From positions 1-13,063 of the forward strand of contig JANQKX010000081.1 in NCBI GenBank assembly GCA_028280915.1: a stretch of 13,063 nucleotides of DNA, in the 5' to 3' direction. Both the position numbers and the translations under genes were made by a program. Within the stretch, counting starts at the first letter, position 1. Each line of letters starts with the position of its first letter. The notes below the pieces were generated by a model that saw nothing but the letters and a program-made list of their open reading frames with translations, was not told the DNA's origin and ran no database searches. The DNA is from Kiloniellaceae bacterium. GTDB taxonomy: Bacteria; Pseudomonadota; Alphaproteobacteria; Kiloniellales; Kiloniellaceae. This document shows, in pieces, positions 11,498 to 13,063 of the stretch.

Positions 11498-13063
11498 ATG
11501 ACCGCTAATCACCAGGACAACGCGGCTTTTGGCGTGGGTAACTGGGTGTTCGTGGTGCTGTCGGGTATCGGCGCACTGTTGGGCCTGGTATTTGTTGCCG
11601 GGGCCAAGGACGAAATCATGGAATTCCACGGCTGGCTGTTCATCCTGGCCTGCCTGCTGGCGATCTTCGTCCTGGTCAAGCGGGGCATGGACGACATGGC
11701 CAAGGTACCGCTGCGCGAGGATAAGGAGCTCACCTACGATGACGACGTGATCAAGGCCGGGGTGATCGCCTCCATGTTTTGGGGCGTGGTCGGCTTTCTC
11801 GTCGGCTTGGTGATCGCCCTGCAGCTGGCCTTTCCGGACCTGAACTTCGACCTGCCCTGGACCAATTTCGGGCGCCTGCGGCCCGTGCACACCTCGGCGG
11901 TGATTTTCGCCTTCGGCGGCAACGTTCTGCTCGCCACCTCCTTTTACGTGGTGCAGCGCACCTGCCGGGCACGGCTGGCCGGCGGCCTGGCGGCATGGTT
12001 CGTCTTTTGGGGCTATCAACTCTTTATCGTCATGGCCGCCACGGGCTATGTGCTGGGCGGCACCCAGTCCAAGGAATACGCCGAGCCGGAATGGTACATC
12101 GATCTCTGGCTGACCATCGTTTGGGTGGTTTATCTGCTGGTCTTCCTGGGGACCCTGTGGAAACGGCGCGAGCCCCACATCTATGTGGCCAACTGGTTTT
12201 ACCTGGCCTTCATCGTCACCGTGGCTATGCTGCACATCGTCAACACCCTGGCGGTGCCGGTGTCCTTCACGGGCAGCAAGAGCTACGTGCTGTTTTCCGG
12301 CGTACAGGACGCCCTGACCCAGTGGTGGTACGGCCATAACGCGGTGGGCTTCTTCCTGACCGCCGGTTTCCTGGGCATCATGTATTATTTCGTGCCCAAG
12401 CAGGCCGAACGCCCGGTGTACAGTTACCGCCTGTCCATCGTGCACTTCTGGTCGCTGTTCTTCCTCTACATCTGGGCCGGCCCGCACCATCTGCACTACA
12501 CGGCCCTGCCTGATTGGGCCCAGACGTTGGGTATGACCTTTTCCATCATGTTGTGGATGCCTTCCTGGGGCGGCATGATCAACGGCTTGATGACTCTGTC
12601 GGGAGCCTGGGACAAGCTGCGCACCGATCCGGTGATCCGCATGCTGGTGGTCTCCATCGCCTTTTACGGCATGAGCACCTTCGAAGGCCCGCTCATGTCC
12701 ATCAAGGCGGTCAATTCGCTGAGCCACTATACGGATTGGACCGTGGGCCACGTGCACTCGGGCGCCCTGGGCTGGGTCGGCTTTGTCTCCTTCGGGGCCC
12801 TTTACTGCCTGACGCCTTGGCTGTGGGGACGCGAGCGGCTCTATTCCCTGCGCCTGGTCAGCTGGCACTTCTGGATCGCCACCATCGGCATCGTGTTCTA
12901 CATCACGGCCATGTGGGTCTCGGGCATCCTCCAGGGCCTGATGTGGCGGGCTTACGATTCCCTGGGCTTTTTGGAGTACTCCTTCGTGGAGACGGTGGAG
13001 GCCATGCATCCCTTCTACGTGATCCGCGCCCTGGGCGGTGGCCTGTTCGTCGTCGGCTCGTTG
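11498..13063 (+). CDS. ccoN: cbb3-type cytochrome c oxidase subunit I (first 522 residues, cut by window edge)
   Basis: CcoN is the membrane catalytic subunit of the high-affinity cbb3 oxidase: it holds heme b, heme b3 and CuB, reduces O2 and pumps protons. Ligands visible by family pattern are H131 in RPVHTSAV (low-spin heme b), H280 in WWYGHNAVGF and H330/H331 in AGPHHLHYT (CuB), H418 and H420 in GHVHSGALGW (heme b3 and heme b), and Y324 in LYIWAG, the position of the cross-linked tyrosine. More than a dozen hydrophobic stretches are present. The part common to all CcoN starts near residue 80 (YDDDVIKAGVIASMFWG); the first 80 residues add two predicted helices (about 16-34 and 44-61). The ATG follows a G-rich AGGGGGG at a rather long distance. 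The frame is open to the last base; the rest of ccoN and the other cco genes should follow. Confidence 0.97.
   Translation, partial: MTANHQDNAAFGVGNWVFVVLSGIGALLGLVFVAGAKDEIMEFHGWLFILACLLAIFVLVKRGMDDMAKVPLREDKELTYDDDVIKAGVIASMFWGVVGFLVGLVIALQLAFPDLNFDLPWTNFGRLRPVHTSAVIFAFGGNVLLATSFYVVQRTCRARLAGGLAAWFVFWGYQLFIVMAATGYVLGGTQSKEYAEPEWYIDLWLTIVWVVYLLVFLGTLWKRREPHIYVANWFYLAFIVTVAMLHIVNTLAVPVSFTGSKSYVLFSGVQDALTQWWYGHNAVGFFLTAGFLGIMYYFVPKQAERPVYSYRLSIVHFWSLFFLYIWAGPHHLHYTALPDWAQTLGMTFSIMLWMPSWGGMINGLMTLSGAWDKLRTDPVIRMLVVSIAFYGMSTFEGPLMSIKAVNSLSHYTDWTVGHVHSGALGWVGFVSFGALYCLTPWLWGRERLYSLRLVSWHFWIATIGIVFYITAMWVSGILQGLMWRAYDSLGFLEYSFVETVEAMHPFYVIRALGGGLFVVGSL

Noticed and set aside
11426..13009. Minus-strand 527-residue frame
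   Set aside because: Antisense to ccoN, which has all its heme and copper ligands; the frame is His/Gln/Gly-rich with no motif.
1..13063. CRISPR array, tRNA or rRNA gene, insertion sequence or phage genes
   Set aside because: No spaced identical direct repeats with unique spacers, no tRNA-like cloverleaf, and no transposase, integrase or phage protein motif was seen on either strand.

Overview
The window is GC-rich chromosomal DNA from an alphaproteobacterium, probably of the Rhodospirillales or a near relative. This placement rests on codon use, enzyme families resembling rhizobial vitamin B6 catabolic enzymes, and a cbb3 oxidase gene behind an FNR/FixK-type box. The species cannot be named from the sequence alone.

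The left 7.8 kb looks like a vitamin B6 (pyridoxine/pyridoxamine/pyridoxal) degradation locus. A truncated GMC flavoenzyme at the left edge (1-702, minus) closely resembles pyridoxine 4-oxidase. Divergent from it is pyridoxamine-pyruvate aminotransferase (915-2096, plus), the same length as the Mesorhizobium loti enzyme and with its key residues. Convergent to that is a minus-strand unit of five genes (7796 down to 2156): a BMP-family substrate-binding protein, a double-domain ABC ATPase, two permeases, and 4-pyridoxolactonase as the last gene. The oxidase and aminotransferase should both yield pyridoxal, and the lactonase opens 4-pyridoxolactone to 4-pyridoxic acid. The step between, pyridoxal to 4-pyridoxolactone, has no recognised gene in the window. 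BMP-type transporters are known for nucleosides and for riboflavin, so this one, lying directly upstream of the lactonase on the same strand, is a candidate B6-vitamer importer.

A gene-free stretch of about 0.65 kb (7797-8462) carries hairpins and an inverted repeat. It separates the transporter unit from a divergent GntR/FCD regulator (8463-9239), the likely local regulator. Convergent to the regulator is a second, complete GMC oxidoreductase (9426-11117, minus) of unknown substrate. The gap between them holds nine 15-bp tandem units.

The right end is a different module. A 380-bp intergenic region with a perfect FNR-type box leads into ccoN (11498 to the right edge, plus), the catalytic subunit of cbb3 cytochrome c oxidase, cut off by the window end. 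Repeats are prominent between genes: a 22-bp tandem array upstream of the aminotransferase, the 15-bp array behind the regulator, a second 15-bp array inside the regulator gene, and a duplicated segment in the ccoN leader.
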